Below are positions 42,934 to 51,058 of a stretch of DNA of 64,000 nucleotides, piece after piece (within the stretch, counting starts at the first letter, position 1; every line of letters starts with the position of its first letter). Below the pieces are notes generated by a model. That model saw only the letters and a program-made list of their open reading frames with translations. It was not told the origin of the DNA and searched no databases. The translations under genes were made by a program, and so were the position numbers. The DNA comes from Mucilaginibacter polytrichastri. Lineage in GTDB: Bacteria; Bacteroidota; Bacteroidia; Sphingobacteriales; Sphingobacteriaceae. The stretch is from contig NZ_MPPL01000001.1 of NCBI RefSeq assembly GCF_001911425.1, positions 5,666,982 to 5,730,981 of the forward strand. The letters run 5' to 3'.

Positions 42934-43182
42934 TTGCAAAAAGAAACGTTAACGCATCTGGGCCTGTACCTGGCGAAAAAATCGGTTAATAAAGCCGATG
43001 TAGCCAGAAAAACCGGCTTAAGTACCTATAGAATAAGTCAGCTCTCTATCAATACCAAATCGCACCTTCGGGTTGACGAACTATTTCTAATCGCGTTGGC
43101 AATTGAAGCCGATCCGGCAGAATTATTAGCGTTTGTATGCGAAGATGTCTCTTTACCGTTAAAAGAAAAAGTTAATCAATAA
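42934..43182 (+). CDS. Small XRE-family helix-turn-helix protein
   Basis: An 82-residue protein that is almost only a Cro/XRE domain: LGLYLAKKSVNKADVARKTGLSTYRISQLS then LRVDELFLIALAIEADPAELLAFV. The start appears to be TTG at 42934, as no ATG lies in a suitable place. It may be a regulator of the mobile element or the antitoxin-like part of a lost pair. Confidence 0.7.
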   Translation: MQKETLTHLGLYLAKKSVNKADVARKTGLSTYRISQLSINTKSHLRVDELFLIALAIEADPAELLAFVCEDVSLPLKEKVNQ

Positions 43183-43329
43183 ATATTTGTCGGATCAGTT
43201 TGGTACCTTCGAGTTCGTTTTGCTCTCTTCATCGAACACCCAGGCAAAAATTCGATTAAGCGAGATTTAATAACTCGGTTGTCTGCTTTCGTATTGAAAT
43301 AAATATCGCTGCTGATCATTCCGCGAACG

Positions 43330-43660
43330 TAGTTTTAATGCGGAGTTTTGAATCGCTGACCGAGAAGAACCATTTGACGCTGAGGTTGCCAAGTTATATG
43401 CTGAAGTTCGGTACATCACCCCAATCCTATGAATGCGCTCTGTAACGATATCAAGGGATTTTCACCGGTGATATGATCGGGAATAGTATTATTCTGGAAG
43501 CTAAAAGATTAATTATCAGCCTTGATATGAAGTTGCCTATGCCCTGAATTTTGGTGATAATTCTGATTCCTAAATTCTTTAAAAACCAAGAAGTGGTAAC
43601 GCCCGAGGTATTTAGGAAACAAATAAGGATGAGGAAGATAAAGCTTTTAATGTGGCTTCT
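43330..43660 (+). pseudogene. Decayed AraC-family regulator
   Basis: In different frames one can read NALCNDIKGFSPVI, IILEAKRLIISLDMK, VAYALNFGDNSDF, KFFKN and VVTPEVFRKQIRM, in the order of an AraC double helix-turn-helix domain. At least two frameshifts interrupt it. The N-terminal domain is missing. The rest of 43183-43774 contains no gene. Confidence 0.75.
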
Positions 43661-43774
43661 CTAACTATTGGTTATCATCACTTTAGCTGATAACAAAGTA
43701 TTGTAATGTCCAATAAAATTACAATCTGTTTTAAACTAATAGACAGGATCTTTCTAACCCATTCATCGAAAGGG

Positions 43775-44194
43775 TTACTTTTCGCCTTTAACAAGATCCA
43801 TATATTTATCAAAGTAACCGCGAAAATATTTTACCTCCGATTGTAATTGATCGACCAACAATTCGTACCCGTTTGTATGGTCGTTTACAACATATTGTTT
43901 ATGATTATTTCCTGCCGAATTGGTTTGCGTAAAATGATAAATTTGAGAGATTTCCAATTCCAAAACCTGTTGAATGGTCACGTTATAATGATTGCATAGC
44001 TTAACTAGAATAATTAAAGGCAATTCATGCATTCCATTCTCAATTTTTTCTATGATCTCCGGTTTAATTTCCAGTGCACTTGCTACACTTTTAATTTCTT
44101 CTTTTTTGTCCGTGCGGATTGTGAATAGGTTTTTCCCAATTGTTCTTAAAAGATCGCCAGGGATAACTTCCTGAACTTTACCATTTTTTGTCAT
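43775..44194 (-). CDS. XRE-family regulator, paralogue 2
   Basis: A 139-residue protein with an N-terminal XRE domain (GKNLFTIRTDKKEEIKSVASALEIKPEIIEKIENG) and a C-terminal part in common with the next gene: QQVLELEISQIYHFTQ, NHKQYVV, LQSEVKYFRGYF. The two genes are in tandem, 5 bp apart, on the same strand, and clearly arose by duplication. Confidence 0.82.
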   Translation of the reverse strand: MTKNGKVQEVIPGDLLRTIGKNLFTIRTDKKEEIKSVASALEIKPEIIEKIENGMHELPLIILVKLCNHYNVTIQQVLELEISQIYHFTQTNSAGNNHKQYVVNDHTNGYELLVDQLQSEVKYFRGYFDKYMDLVKGEK

Positions 44195-44199
44195 TATAA

Positions 44200-44607
44200 T
44201 TAATCTATAGGTGAATTTTTTTCTGAATGTTTTTCAAAGAACTTGCGAAGATAATTAACTTCAGATTGAAGCTGCGCTATTAAAATGTCATAACCGTCTG
44301 CTAATTCATGAACTACATATTGTTTGTGATGATTTCCGGTTTGATTTTTTTGAGTAAAATAAAAGATTTGATTGGTGTCCAAATTTAATACTTGCTGCAA
44401 AGTTACGTCGAAATGATTGCAAAGCTTAATCAATAATTCCAAAGTAATATTGTAAGCACCACTCTCTATTTTGCTTACGACGGGATGAGTCAAGCCAATT
44501 GATTTTGCAACTCCATATTGCGTTTCTCTTTTTGCATTTCTGATCGCTGAAAGATTACGTCCTAATGAAATCAGAACTTCGTCGACTAAAATAGGCTTAT
44601 TCATCAT
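44200..44607 (-). CDS. XRE-family regulator, paralogue 1
   Basis: A 135-residue XRE protein: GRNLSAIRNAKRETQYGVAKSIGLTHPVVSKIESG, then the C-terminal motif common to both (QQVLNLDTNQIFYFTQ, HHKQYVV, LQSEVNYLRKFF), which may be a dimerising coiled coil. A 17-bp palindrome overlapping its likely -7 element (44626-44642) suggests autoregulation. It diverges from the folded RNA region and the SusC-TraG chimera. Confidence 0.85.
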   Translation of the reverse strand: MMNKPILVDEVLISLGRNLSAIRNAKRETQYGVAKSIGLTHPVVSKIESGAYNITLELLIKLCNHFDVTLQQVLNLDTNQIFYFTQKNQTGNHHKQYVVHELADGYDILIAQLQSEVNYLRKFFEKHSEKNSPID

Positions 44608-44625
44608 TAATTAAATAAAACATTA

Positions 44626-44642
44626 AGTTACAAATTGTAACT
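44626..44642. promoter_or_regulatory. 17-bp palindrome at XRE promoter
   Basis: AGTTACAA A TTGTAACT, perfect 8-bp arms, 19 bp upstream of the XRE start. On the minus strand it contains a TTACAATTTG -7-like element preceded by TTTG near -33, so binding would block transcription. Confidence 0.6.
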
Positions 44643-44705
44643 GACGGGAACAAATTTTATTTATTTTTTAGCCGTATAATGATGGCTTATTGTCAATTTT
44701 GTGTT

Positions 44706-44720
44706 GAATGAAAGTCATTC
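44706..44720. promoter_or_regulatory. 15-bp palindrome upstream of folded RNA
   Basis: GAATGA AAG TCATTC is a perfect 6-bp inverted repeat just upstream of a TAATTTAG sequence (44733-44740) that could serve as a weak -7 element for the RNA candidate. Confidence 0.4.
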
Positions 44721-44737
44721 GTTGAAAAATAGTAATT

Positions 44738-44945
44738 TAGCGCTTCTTCAGGAAAGAAGGTAAGCGCTTAACGGGTCTCGCACTCCGAATCTGACAATTC
44801 TTAAGAACCGCGAGAGTAAGTTTAAGCGCCCAATCCCTATATCAATAGGGTTGGGCCTACTTACGTATTTGTGGTTCTATCGCTTCGGCGGCGGCTTTGT
44901 CAGAGCCGGGAGTGCAAGTGGCGGAGTAGGTTTCAACCCTATTGA
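44738..44945 (+). ncRNA. Candidate structured RNA or leader (unidentified class)
   Basis: An opening hairpin (GCGCTTCTTC / GAAGGTAAGCGC, 44740-44768) is followed by nested stems: GCACTCC 44780-44786 with GGAGTGC 44909-44915; TCTGACAA 44790-44797 with TTGTCAGA 44897-44904; AGAACCGC 44804-44811 with GTGGTTCT 44871-44878; GTAAGT 44816-44821 with ACTTAC 44859-44864; GCCCAA 44828-44833 and CCCTAT 44835-44840 with ATAGGG 44845-44850 and TTGGGC 44851-44856. A CGC-TTCG-GCG hairpin (44881-44890) sits on the 3' side. CAATAGGGTTG (44843-44853) can instead pair with CAACCCTATTG (44934-44944), a switch-like alternative. Strand inferred from the gene downstream. Confidence 0.6.
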
Positions 44946-44985
44946 TTTATAAGCCTACAGAGACTTGTTGTTGATTTTATCAATA

Positions 44986-45186
44986 ATGAGCAAAAATTTA
45001 AACATATCTCTCCGACTGTATTTCTTTTCTGAATTTATCCATCAGCATTTTCTTTTTATCTATGCCGGTTTAGCTTTTAATTTAATTGCTTTCCCCTCAT
45101 CATACCAACTCATTAAATTTTCGATCACTAAAGAAACGGTCGGCCAGATAAAATTTTATCCCTTAAAACCCAAAAAACCTACGTAG
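44986..45186 (+). CDS. Possible small hydrophobic protein
   Basis: An open frame of about 66 residues (MSKNLNISLRLYFFSEFIHQ...) with a hydrophobic centre. No homologous family recognised, and it may be non-coding leader sequence between the folded RNA and the chimeric gene. Confidence 0.2.
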   Translation: MSKNLNISLRLYFFSEFIHQHFLFIYAGLAFNLIAFPSSYQLIKFSITKETVGQIKFYPLKPKKPT

Positions 45187-45241
45187 CGGTTCAATTAAAC
45201 TTAAGTAATTCAAATTATTTTCTTATTAAACCAGCAAAAAA

Positions 45242-46774
45242 ATGAAAGCAATTTTACGCTTAATGGGAATCCTATTACCCAAAAAAAAGCGAAAGCATAA
45301 AAATAATATCATCGCCATTTTGATAATAATGAGCTTATTAACGCCAACTTCCATCATAGCACAATCGGCGTATTATAGTGTGATAGGCATCGTAAGGACA
45401 TCCGATGGAAAACCACTAAATGGTGCGACCGTCGCTATTAAAAATGGTCGGTTAACCTTGACGGATGATAAGGGTAAATTCACCATTACCAGCCAGGACA
45501 CAACTGGAATTATAAAGGCTTCCTTTATTGGGTATCAGCCTTTGGAAATGCAATTTAACAAGTCTAATCATAAATTTTTAGTTGTAATTCTACAGGAATC
45601 TACTTCTCAATTGAAGGAGGTAAGTATTTCGACCGGATACCAAACTTTACCAAAAGAACAAATCACTGGTGCCGTAGATCAGGTCGACAACCAGCTTATA
45701 AACAGGAGTACCGGGACAAATATCCTTGATCGTTTGAGTGGCGTAACAAGCGGATTGCGTTTCAATGGACAAGCATCTCAAAGTATCGCCACAGGTACTG
45801 CGGACAGAAATTTGGGTATTAATATTCGAGGAGTTAGTACCTTATCCGGTAACGTCAATACCGACCCGTTGATCGTGCTTGATAATTTTCCTTATGAAGG
45901 TCAGGTAGGTACGCTTAAGATATTTATCAGTAGGCTGGCGACAAAAGAAACCTTCTGGGTATTTTCAGGAGACGATTTCAATTTAAAGATTTCTGACAAG
46001 AACGATCCTGGCGTATTGGTGCTTGCTAATGACCCGAATACTCAGAATATCAACTCCGCCTGTTACTCGGTTATTCTTAACCGCCTGACTAAACTGATCA
46101 ACAACAGGGGCAATTTACCCTCTGCTTTGATCATTGATGAGGTGCCAACTTTATACGTTCACCGTGTGGATAATATTTTAGGGGTTGCCCGCGGGCATAA
46201 AGTGGCGGTTCTGTTGGGTCTCCAGGAATTGCCGCAATTCCAACAGCAATATGGAAAGGATACGGCGGGAACCATCACTTCAATAACGGGCAATGTATTG
46301 GCCGGATCGGTCAGGAACAAGGAGACGCTGGACTGGTTGGAACGCCTTTTTGGCAAATCCAAGCAGATCGGTGAAAGCCTTTCTATTGACCGTAATAAGG
46401 TTTCTTCATCACTGAACGAGAAACTGGAAGCATTGATACCCGCCGGAAAAATGGCCTCACTAAATACCGGGGAGATGGTCGGCCTTATCGCGGCCGACGC
46501 CCAGGATAGCTATACCGGCAAATTTGAAACTTCCGCTGTGAACTGCAAGGTCAATTTAAATCAGAAAGATATACATCAGGAAGAGGCAGGCTATCGCAAG
46601 CTGCCGGTTTACTATGACTTTGATGGCAAAAAAGATGAAATACTGTTACAGAATTTTCATCGGATCAATAAAGATATAGAAGCGGTCATCAAAAAGTTCA
46701 AACCGGCACCCGCCGCTGCGGTCATACCGAAAGGCTCCATGAAAGCAACTTTGAAAGCCAATAAACCCAAATAA
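45242..46774 (+). CDS. Chimeric frame: SusC/RagA N-terminus fused to TraG C-terminus
   Basis: Residues 1-42 are a signal region, about 45-115 a CarboxypepD_reg-like domain (GKPLNGATVAIKNGRLTLTDDKGKF), and about 130-219 a TonB plug ending DPLIVLDNFPYEG, all as in SusC/RagA transporters. From about residue 221 (GTLKIFISRLATKETFWVFSG) to 510 it is instead the C-terminal half of TraG, the conjugation coupling ATPase, with Walker B SALIIDEVPTL and LLGLQELPQF. The beta-barrel of SusC and the Walker A half of TraG are missing. A deletion joined two genes in frame near 45900. It is unlikely to work as either parent. Confidence 0.88.
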   Translation: MKAILRLMGILLPKKKRKHKNNIIAILIIMSLLTPTSIIAQSAYYSVIGIVRTSDGKPLNGATVAIKNGRLTLTDDKGKFTITSQDTTGIIKASFIGYQPLEMQFNKSNHKFLVVILQESTSQLKEVSISTGYQTLPKEQITGAVDQVDNQLINRSTGTNILDRLSGVTSGLRFNGQASQSIATGTADRNLGINIRGVSTLSGNVNTDPLIVLDNFPYEGQVGTLKIFISRLATKETFWVFSGDDFNLKISDKNDPGVLVLANDPNTQNINSACYSVILNRLTKLINNRGNLPSALIIDEVPTLYVHRVDNILGVARGHKVAVLLGLQELPQFQQQYGKDTAGTITSITGNVLAGSVRNKETLDWLERLFGKSKQIGESLSIDRNKVSSSLNEKLEALIPAGKMASLNTGEMVGLIAADAQDSYTGKFETSAVNCKVNLNQKDIHQEEAGYRKLPVYYDFDGKKDEILLQNFHRINKDIEAVIKKFKPAPAAAVIPKGSMKATLKANKPK

Positions 46775-46794
46775 TCCATTAAATACTTAAGAAA

Positions 46795-47232
46795 ATGAAC
46801 CCATCAGAAGAATTGAGGGGCACCCTCGCGTTGGTGCACCATGAACTGACCGATGACCCTGCCAAACGGCAGGGTCAGATCGGCATGATAACCGACATAG
46901 ACCTGGATCAGGACGATGTTTTTGTAAGCTTTGAAAAAGGGCACCAGGCAAAGTACAGCACAGATGCGTTGTTGGTACTCCGAAATCATAAGGATGTCTA
47001 CCGGGATCTGATGTCCAACGCTACCAACATGGACGGCCCGGACTTCAAGGCGCTTTTTCAACTCAACCTTCTTCAGCAATCAGGTTCTGCAAAAGACCTG
47101 CGATCCGCCATGGACATTGCGCAAAGCAATGAAAAAATCCGGGACTACAGCATGAGCTCCCTGGAAGATAAACTGGGAGTGGTCAGGGATTTTGCCGAAT
47201 ATCAGGAACAGGCCGTAACCCGGGGACGATAA
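46795..47232 (+). CDS. Conserved hypothetical protein of conjugative elements
   Basis: A 145-residue soluble protein (MNPSEELRGTLALVHHELTD) with an acidic first half and a helical second half. It sits between traG and an M23 peptidase gene, 20 bp and 1 bp from its neighbours. I do not know a family name; the position suggests a Bacteroidota ICE cargo or accessory transfer protein. Confidence 0.7.
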   Translation: MNPSEELRGTLALVHHELTDDPAKRQGQIGMITDIDLDQDDVFVSFEKGHQAKYSTDALLVLRNHKDVYRDLMSNATNMDGPDFKALFQLNLLQQSGSAKDLRSAMDIAQSNEKIRDYSMSSLEDKLGVVRDFAEYQEQAVTRGR

Positions 47233-47233
47233 G

Positions 47234-47710
47234 ATGAAAGCCTCGCTGACCTTTGTTTTTTGCTGTGTCCTGCATGCGGCAATTCTGACGCAGGACACCG
47301 TCCCTCAACAGGCATGCCTTCCGCTCCGCAACCTTTCGCTAACCTCAGCTTTTGGTTTTCGGATTCACCCACTTACCGGCAAATACACTTTTCATGCGGG
47401 GGTTGATCTCAGGGCGCATCACGACACGGTGCTTGCGGTTTTACCCGGCACTGTAATAGTGGGCTACAACGCCTTTTTAGGGGTCTATATTAAAATTAGC
47501 TATGGTGAACTGGAAATAACTTACGGGCATCTTTCGCAAGTATTAACACTGCCAGATGACGAAGTCTACCCGGGAACGGCGGTAGCAATTACGGGGGCCA
47601 CCGGAAGAGTGACCGGCGAGCACCTGCATTTTTCAGTAAGGTACAAGAGCAGCTATATAGACCCGCTACTATTCCTCGATGCTATTCTCCAGCACTCCCG
47701 TAGCCCCTGA
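47234..47710 (+). CDS. M23-family metallopeptidase
   Basis: A short hydrophobic leader (MKASLTFVFCCVLHAAILT) precedes a LytM/M23 domain of about 130 residues. SAFGFRIHPLTGKYTFHAGVDLRA holds the first zinc ligands (His, Asp) and GEHLHFSV the last His. It cleaves peptidoglycan cross-links; within conjugative elements such enzymes open the wall for the transfer machine. It starts one base after the preceding stop. Confidence 0.9.
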   Translation: MKASLTFVFCCVLHAAILTQDTVPQQACLPLRNLSLTSAFGFRIHPLTGKYTFHAGVDLRAHHDTVLAVLPGTVIVGYNAFLGVYIKISYGELEITYGHLSQVLTLPDDEVYPGTAVAITGATGRVTGEHLHFSVRYKSSYIDPLLFLDAILQHSRSP

Positions 47711-47765
47711 TTCTAATTTCAAGAAGTAACAGCATCATTTCAAATAATAATAAATCATTAAAATT

Positions 47766-49055
47766 ATGAGCAAACAATTCAAACCCGTACACGAACAGTT
47801 CGCAGAAAAACTGATCGCAGAACTGAAAGCCGGCACCTCGCCGTTTCAAAAACCCGTTAAAGATAACGGCCAGCCCGCATTTGTTTTACCGCTAAATCCG
47901 ACGACTGGTAAAAACTATCGCGGCATGAACGCAGTGATCCTCGGCACTAAGGGCTTCGATGACCCTCGCTGGATGACCGCTAACCATGCCCGCTTTGCCG
48001 GTTACCTGGTAAAGGAAGGCTCCAAGGGCACACTGATCGATTTCTCTAAAAAAACCGACATTCAGGCCATTAGGACTGTTGACGGTCAAAAGATCAAAGA
48101 TGATGAAGGTAAAACGCAGACCAAAACCGTTGAGTTTGACAAGGCTGTCAAGGCTAAAGCTTTTTTGTTTAACGGCGAACAGATCAATGATATTCCGACT
48201 TTAGCCGAATTTCAAAAGGAAAAAGAGGCAGGTCAGACACTTAGCCCGAATGAGCAAGCTGAAAAATTGATCGCAGACAGCAAGGCAGTGATCGTACACG
48301 GCGGGAACGAAGCTTTTTATGACCGGGTAAAAGACGAAATCCACCTGCCGGAAAAAGACCAGTTTGAGAACCAAACCCAATATTACACAGCAGCCATTCA
48401 CCAACTGGCGCATTGGACCGGCCATGAAAGCCGGTTAAACCGCCCGATGGAGGGTAAATTCGGGTCCCTTGATTACGCACGTGAGGAACTGCGCGCAAGC
48501 ATTGCCTCCATGCTGGTCGGCGGAGAGTTAAAGACAGGGCATAACTTCGGCCAGCATGCAGCCTATGCCAGCAACTTCGTAAAGCTCTTAAAGGATGAGC
48601 CTTATGAAATATTCAGGGCCTCCCGCGATGCACAGAAAATGGCCGACCTGATCGTCAATGCTGAGCAAAAACGTGAAATTAAAGAAACGGCTTCAGAAAA
48701 AGCCAACCTGACCACCTTAAATAAGGGCGATATCATTCCGTACAAAAACGCTAAGTATGAGGTACTGGCCGTGCTAAAGGGAAAGACAGCCCAGATACTG
48801 GAACAAAATTCAGGCAACAAATTTAAGGTAGGGCCGAAAGACAAGCTGTACACTAATCTTGTGGAGGCACGCAATAACCCCGGCAAAGAAATAGCCAAGG
48901 AACTTGCGGCAGAACAGGGTATTGTCCAGGAAAATATGCAGGAAAAAGCTATTGCGAAAAGCAATAGCACACAAAAAGGCTTTAACGTGGAAATGGAAGT
49001 TCCCGAAGCAGCCCTTGCTGAAGAAAATACAACTTCCTATAAAATGAAAAGATAA
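47766..49055 (+). CDS. ArdC-family antirestriction protein
   Basis: The 429-residue protein has the N-terminal ssDNA-binding ArdC domain (FAEKLIAELKAGTSPFQKP, TGKNYRGMNAVIL) and a zincin-like region, HQLAHWTGHESRLNR (His212-His216), followed by YAREELRASIASML. The usual HExxH Glu is Gln here. A Lys-rich C-terminal part (about 315-429) is like DUF extensions in Bacteroidota. ArdC proteins protect incoming conjugative DNA. Confidence 0.9.
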   Translation: MSKQFKPVHEQFAEKLIAELKAGTSPFQKPVKDNGQPAFVLPLNPTTGKNYRGMNAVILGTKGFDDPRWMTANHARFAGYLVKEGSKGTLIDFSKKTDIQAIRTVDGQKIKDDEGKTQTKTVEFDKAVKAKAFLFNGEQINDIPTLAEFQKEKEAGQTLSPNEQAEKLIADSKAVIVHGGNEAFYDRVKDEIHLPEKDQFENQTQYYTAAIHQLAHWTGHESRLNRPMEGKFGSLDYAREELRASIASMLVGGELKTGHNFGQHAAYASNFVKLLKDEPYEIFRASRDAQKMADLIVNAEQKREIKETASEKANLTTLNKGDIIPYKNAKYEVLAVLKGKTAQILEQNSGNKFKVGPKDKLYTNLVEARNNPGKEIAKELAAEQGIVQENMQEKAIAKSNSTQKGFNVEMEVPEAALAEENTTSYKMKR

Positions 49056-49061
49056 CCACCG

Positions 49062-49862
49062 ATGACAGATCAATTATTTGATGAACAGGCCCTCCCGATG
49101 GAGGACCTGGAAAAGATCGGGCTGTCCAAAAATGGCCGGCTCATATTAAGCGAAGAAGACCTGAAAGCGCTTTTATCCGGCAGGCGTACCGATATGCTCC
49201 GCCTGGAAAACCTGGTTTCTGAGGGTATTCATATCCTGGCGATGGACGCCAAACTGTCGCTGAAACAAAATGAGGCCGGACATCTTGACCTGCTGGTCCA
49301 CCCGATCTACCGCGAGGCGGAATACCCCAAATACCTGACGGATTCCGAAGCGGAGGCTTTGGAAAAAGGTGAACTCGTTAATATCAAAAAAGTACTGTCA
49401 GACACTGAAGGCAAGGAAACGGATATCCTGATCGAGTTTGATAAGGACACCAATGAGTTTATCGTTACCGACACCGAAAAGGTCCTCGTCCCGGATTTCG
49501 TGAATAATGAGAAGCTAACGCTTGAACAAAAGGAACGTTACCGCAAAGGCAAGGAAGTGGAACTCAAGGACGGTACTAAATTCCAGTATTCCGGGACCAA
49601 CCGACAAGGAATCAGCGCCAATAAACTGGCGCTTGTCGCCTCCATCCTGATTGACGGCGGTATTTCGTATCTCTTATTTAAAGGTATGAACGCATTATTA
49701 GGCGAGAAAAAGGAAGATGAAAGCCGTAAACATTACGGTAAAGGTTACCACCAGGCATTGAAAGATATGCAGGCCGAAGGAAAAGAAAAAGGCCAGGCAA
49801 TGGAGTTTCAGAATAAAAATGAATATAGCCGGGGCTATTCCCGTTCCGGCATGAAACGGTAA
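49062..49862 (+). CDS. DUF4099/DUF3945-like protein
   Basis: A 266-residue protein with an N-terminal DUF4099-like part (MEDLEKIGLSKNGRLILSEEDLKALLSGRRTDML) and a following DUF3945-like repeat (LTLEQKERYRKGKEVELKDGTKFQYSGTNRQGI). These domains are typical of Bacteroidota conjugative elements, function unknown. A hydrophobic segment near residues 190-215 is followed by a charged, Lys/Glu-rich tail. It overlaps the next gene by one base. Confidence 0.82.
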   Translation: MTDQLFDEQALPMEDLEKIGLSKNGRLILSEEDLKALLSGRRTDMLRLENLVSEGIHILAMDAKLSLKQNEAGHLDLLVHPIYREAEYPKYLTDSEAEALEKGELVNIKKVLSDTEGKETDILIEFDKDTNEFIVTDTEKVLVPDFVNNEKLTLEQKERYRKGKEVELKDGTKFQYSGTNRQGISANKLALVASILIDGGISYLLFKGMNALLGEKKEDESRKHYGKGYHQALKDMQAEGKEKGQAMEFQNKNEYSRGYSRSGMKR

Positions 49863-50491
49863 TGCATGCCTTTTTAACCCGCCTGGGCGTCCGTTCCGAA
49901 GTGCAGGAATTCTTTGCAGCTCATTACCATAGCGATGCCAACGGCAATTTGATCTTTCCCTACGGGAACGATACGGAACATTTTGGGTTTGCCTTTCATC
50001 GGGTGCCCGACACAGAAATGCTTTGGCTAGCGGGTAACTCTAATAGCAACATGATCCGGCGTGTCTTTATTTGTGCATCAGCCATGGAGGCTATTGCTTA
50101 CCTGTCGGTCAAATATGCAGCATTTAATAACGTAGACGGTTTATTATTTGCTGCAGTTGGCGCTAAACCATCCCCGGATCAGATCAGCTGGCTAACCAGA
50201 AACTTTGCCGGAAGGATGTTCACACTGGTTTTTGGCAAAGATATCCTGGCACGCGTATGTGAATTGAAAGTGGCCGCGGGTTTATCAAATATTCCTGTGG
50301 CCATATTTCTGGAAGGTGAATTTATCATCGTTAACTACAGGTATTCCAATTATGTTTTTCCTGTACAAGCTTTCAGCCTGAATGCCTTCGAAAAAAAAAC
50401 CGGATGCCGGTTCCGAATCGCGACGCAAAAACCACCTGGCTTTGACTCTTATTTGCAGCAGTTAAAGGCAGGCAAACTTCCCGATAATTAA
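49862..50491 (+). CDS. Toprim-like ICE-associated protein
   Basis: A 209-residue protein whose centre (RVFICASAMEAIAYLSVKYAA ... LLFAAVGAKPSPDQISWLTRNFAGR) resembles the Toprim-like domain seen in plasmid and ICE DNA-handling proteins. It lacks a clear Glu-DxD metal site, so activity is doubtful. It is coupled to the preceding gene (stop and start overlap by one base). Confidence 0.55.
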   Translation: MHAFLTRLGVRSEVQEFFAAHYHSDANGNLIFPYGNDTEHFGFAFHRVPDTEMLWLAGNSNSNMIRRVFICASAMEAIAYLSVKYAAFNNVDGLLFAAVGAKPSPDQISWLTRNFAGRMFTLVFGKDILARVCELKVAAGLSNIPVAIFLEGEFIIVNYRYSNYVFPVQAFSLNAFEKKTGCRFRIATQKPPGFDSYLQQLKAGKLPDN

Positions 50492-50509
50492 AAATCAACA
50501 ATAAAATTT

Positions 50510-50983
50510 ATGGAAATAGAAGAAATGAAGGAAAGACCGGAGCTGGTCTTACGGCCTGCCGCTTTATATGCTTTTTTACAGGTATTACCACTACTGCTGC
50601 TGGCCCTGCTATTTTTAGGAATCGCCTGGTGGCTTTTTCCGTTATTCATCTGGCCAAGCCTGACAATCATTATAATTGCCGGGTACCGTTTTATGTTTAT
50701 CAGGAGCATACTTTACCTCATCACTGCGGAAGTCATCCGCATCCGGACCGGAATCTTTTCTAAGCGGCTGGATAACTTAGAAATGTTCCGTATCAAGGAT
50801 TATACCGTCACCCAGCCACTTATCTTACAGGTTTTTCGCCTGATGAACCTGACCCTGAAAACAACTGACCCTGAAAATAAATCAATGACATTGACCGGCA
50901 TACCGGTTTCAGACATCATTGACACGATCCGCAGCCATGTTCAGGACGCAAGGCAACATAACCGAATTTTCGAGGTCAACTAA
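50510..50983 (+). CDS. PH-domain membrane protein (bPH2/YdbS-like)
   Basis: The 157-residue protein has two membrane helices (about 25-47 and 50-70) and a bacterial PH2 domain (LYLITAEVIRIRTGIFSKRLDNLEMFRIKDYTVTQPLILQVFRL). Function is unknown; such proteins are widespread. It belongs to the run of same-strand genes behind ardC. Confidence 0.85.
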   Translation: MEIEEMKERPELVLRPAALYAFLQVLPLLLLALLFLGIAWWLFPLFIWPSLTIIIIAGYRFMFIRSILYLITAEVIRIRTGIFSKRLDNLEMFRIKDYTVTQPLILQVFRLMNLTLKTTDPENKSMTLTGIPVSDIIDTIRSHVQDARQHNRIFEVN

Positions 50984-51058
50984 TTTTTCATATCGAACAG
51001 ATTGCTACTTTTTTGGCTGAAAAGCGTCTTAAAAATCCGTTATTTAATAGTTGAAATC

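Noticed and set aside
44738..44945. Retron msr-msd or CRISPR-related RNA
   Set aside because: No reverse transcriptase or cas gene is nearby, and there are no regularly spaced repeats. The fold is reported without a class instead.
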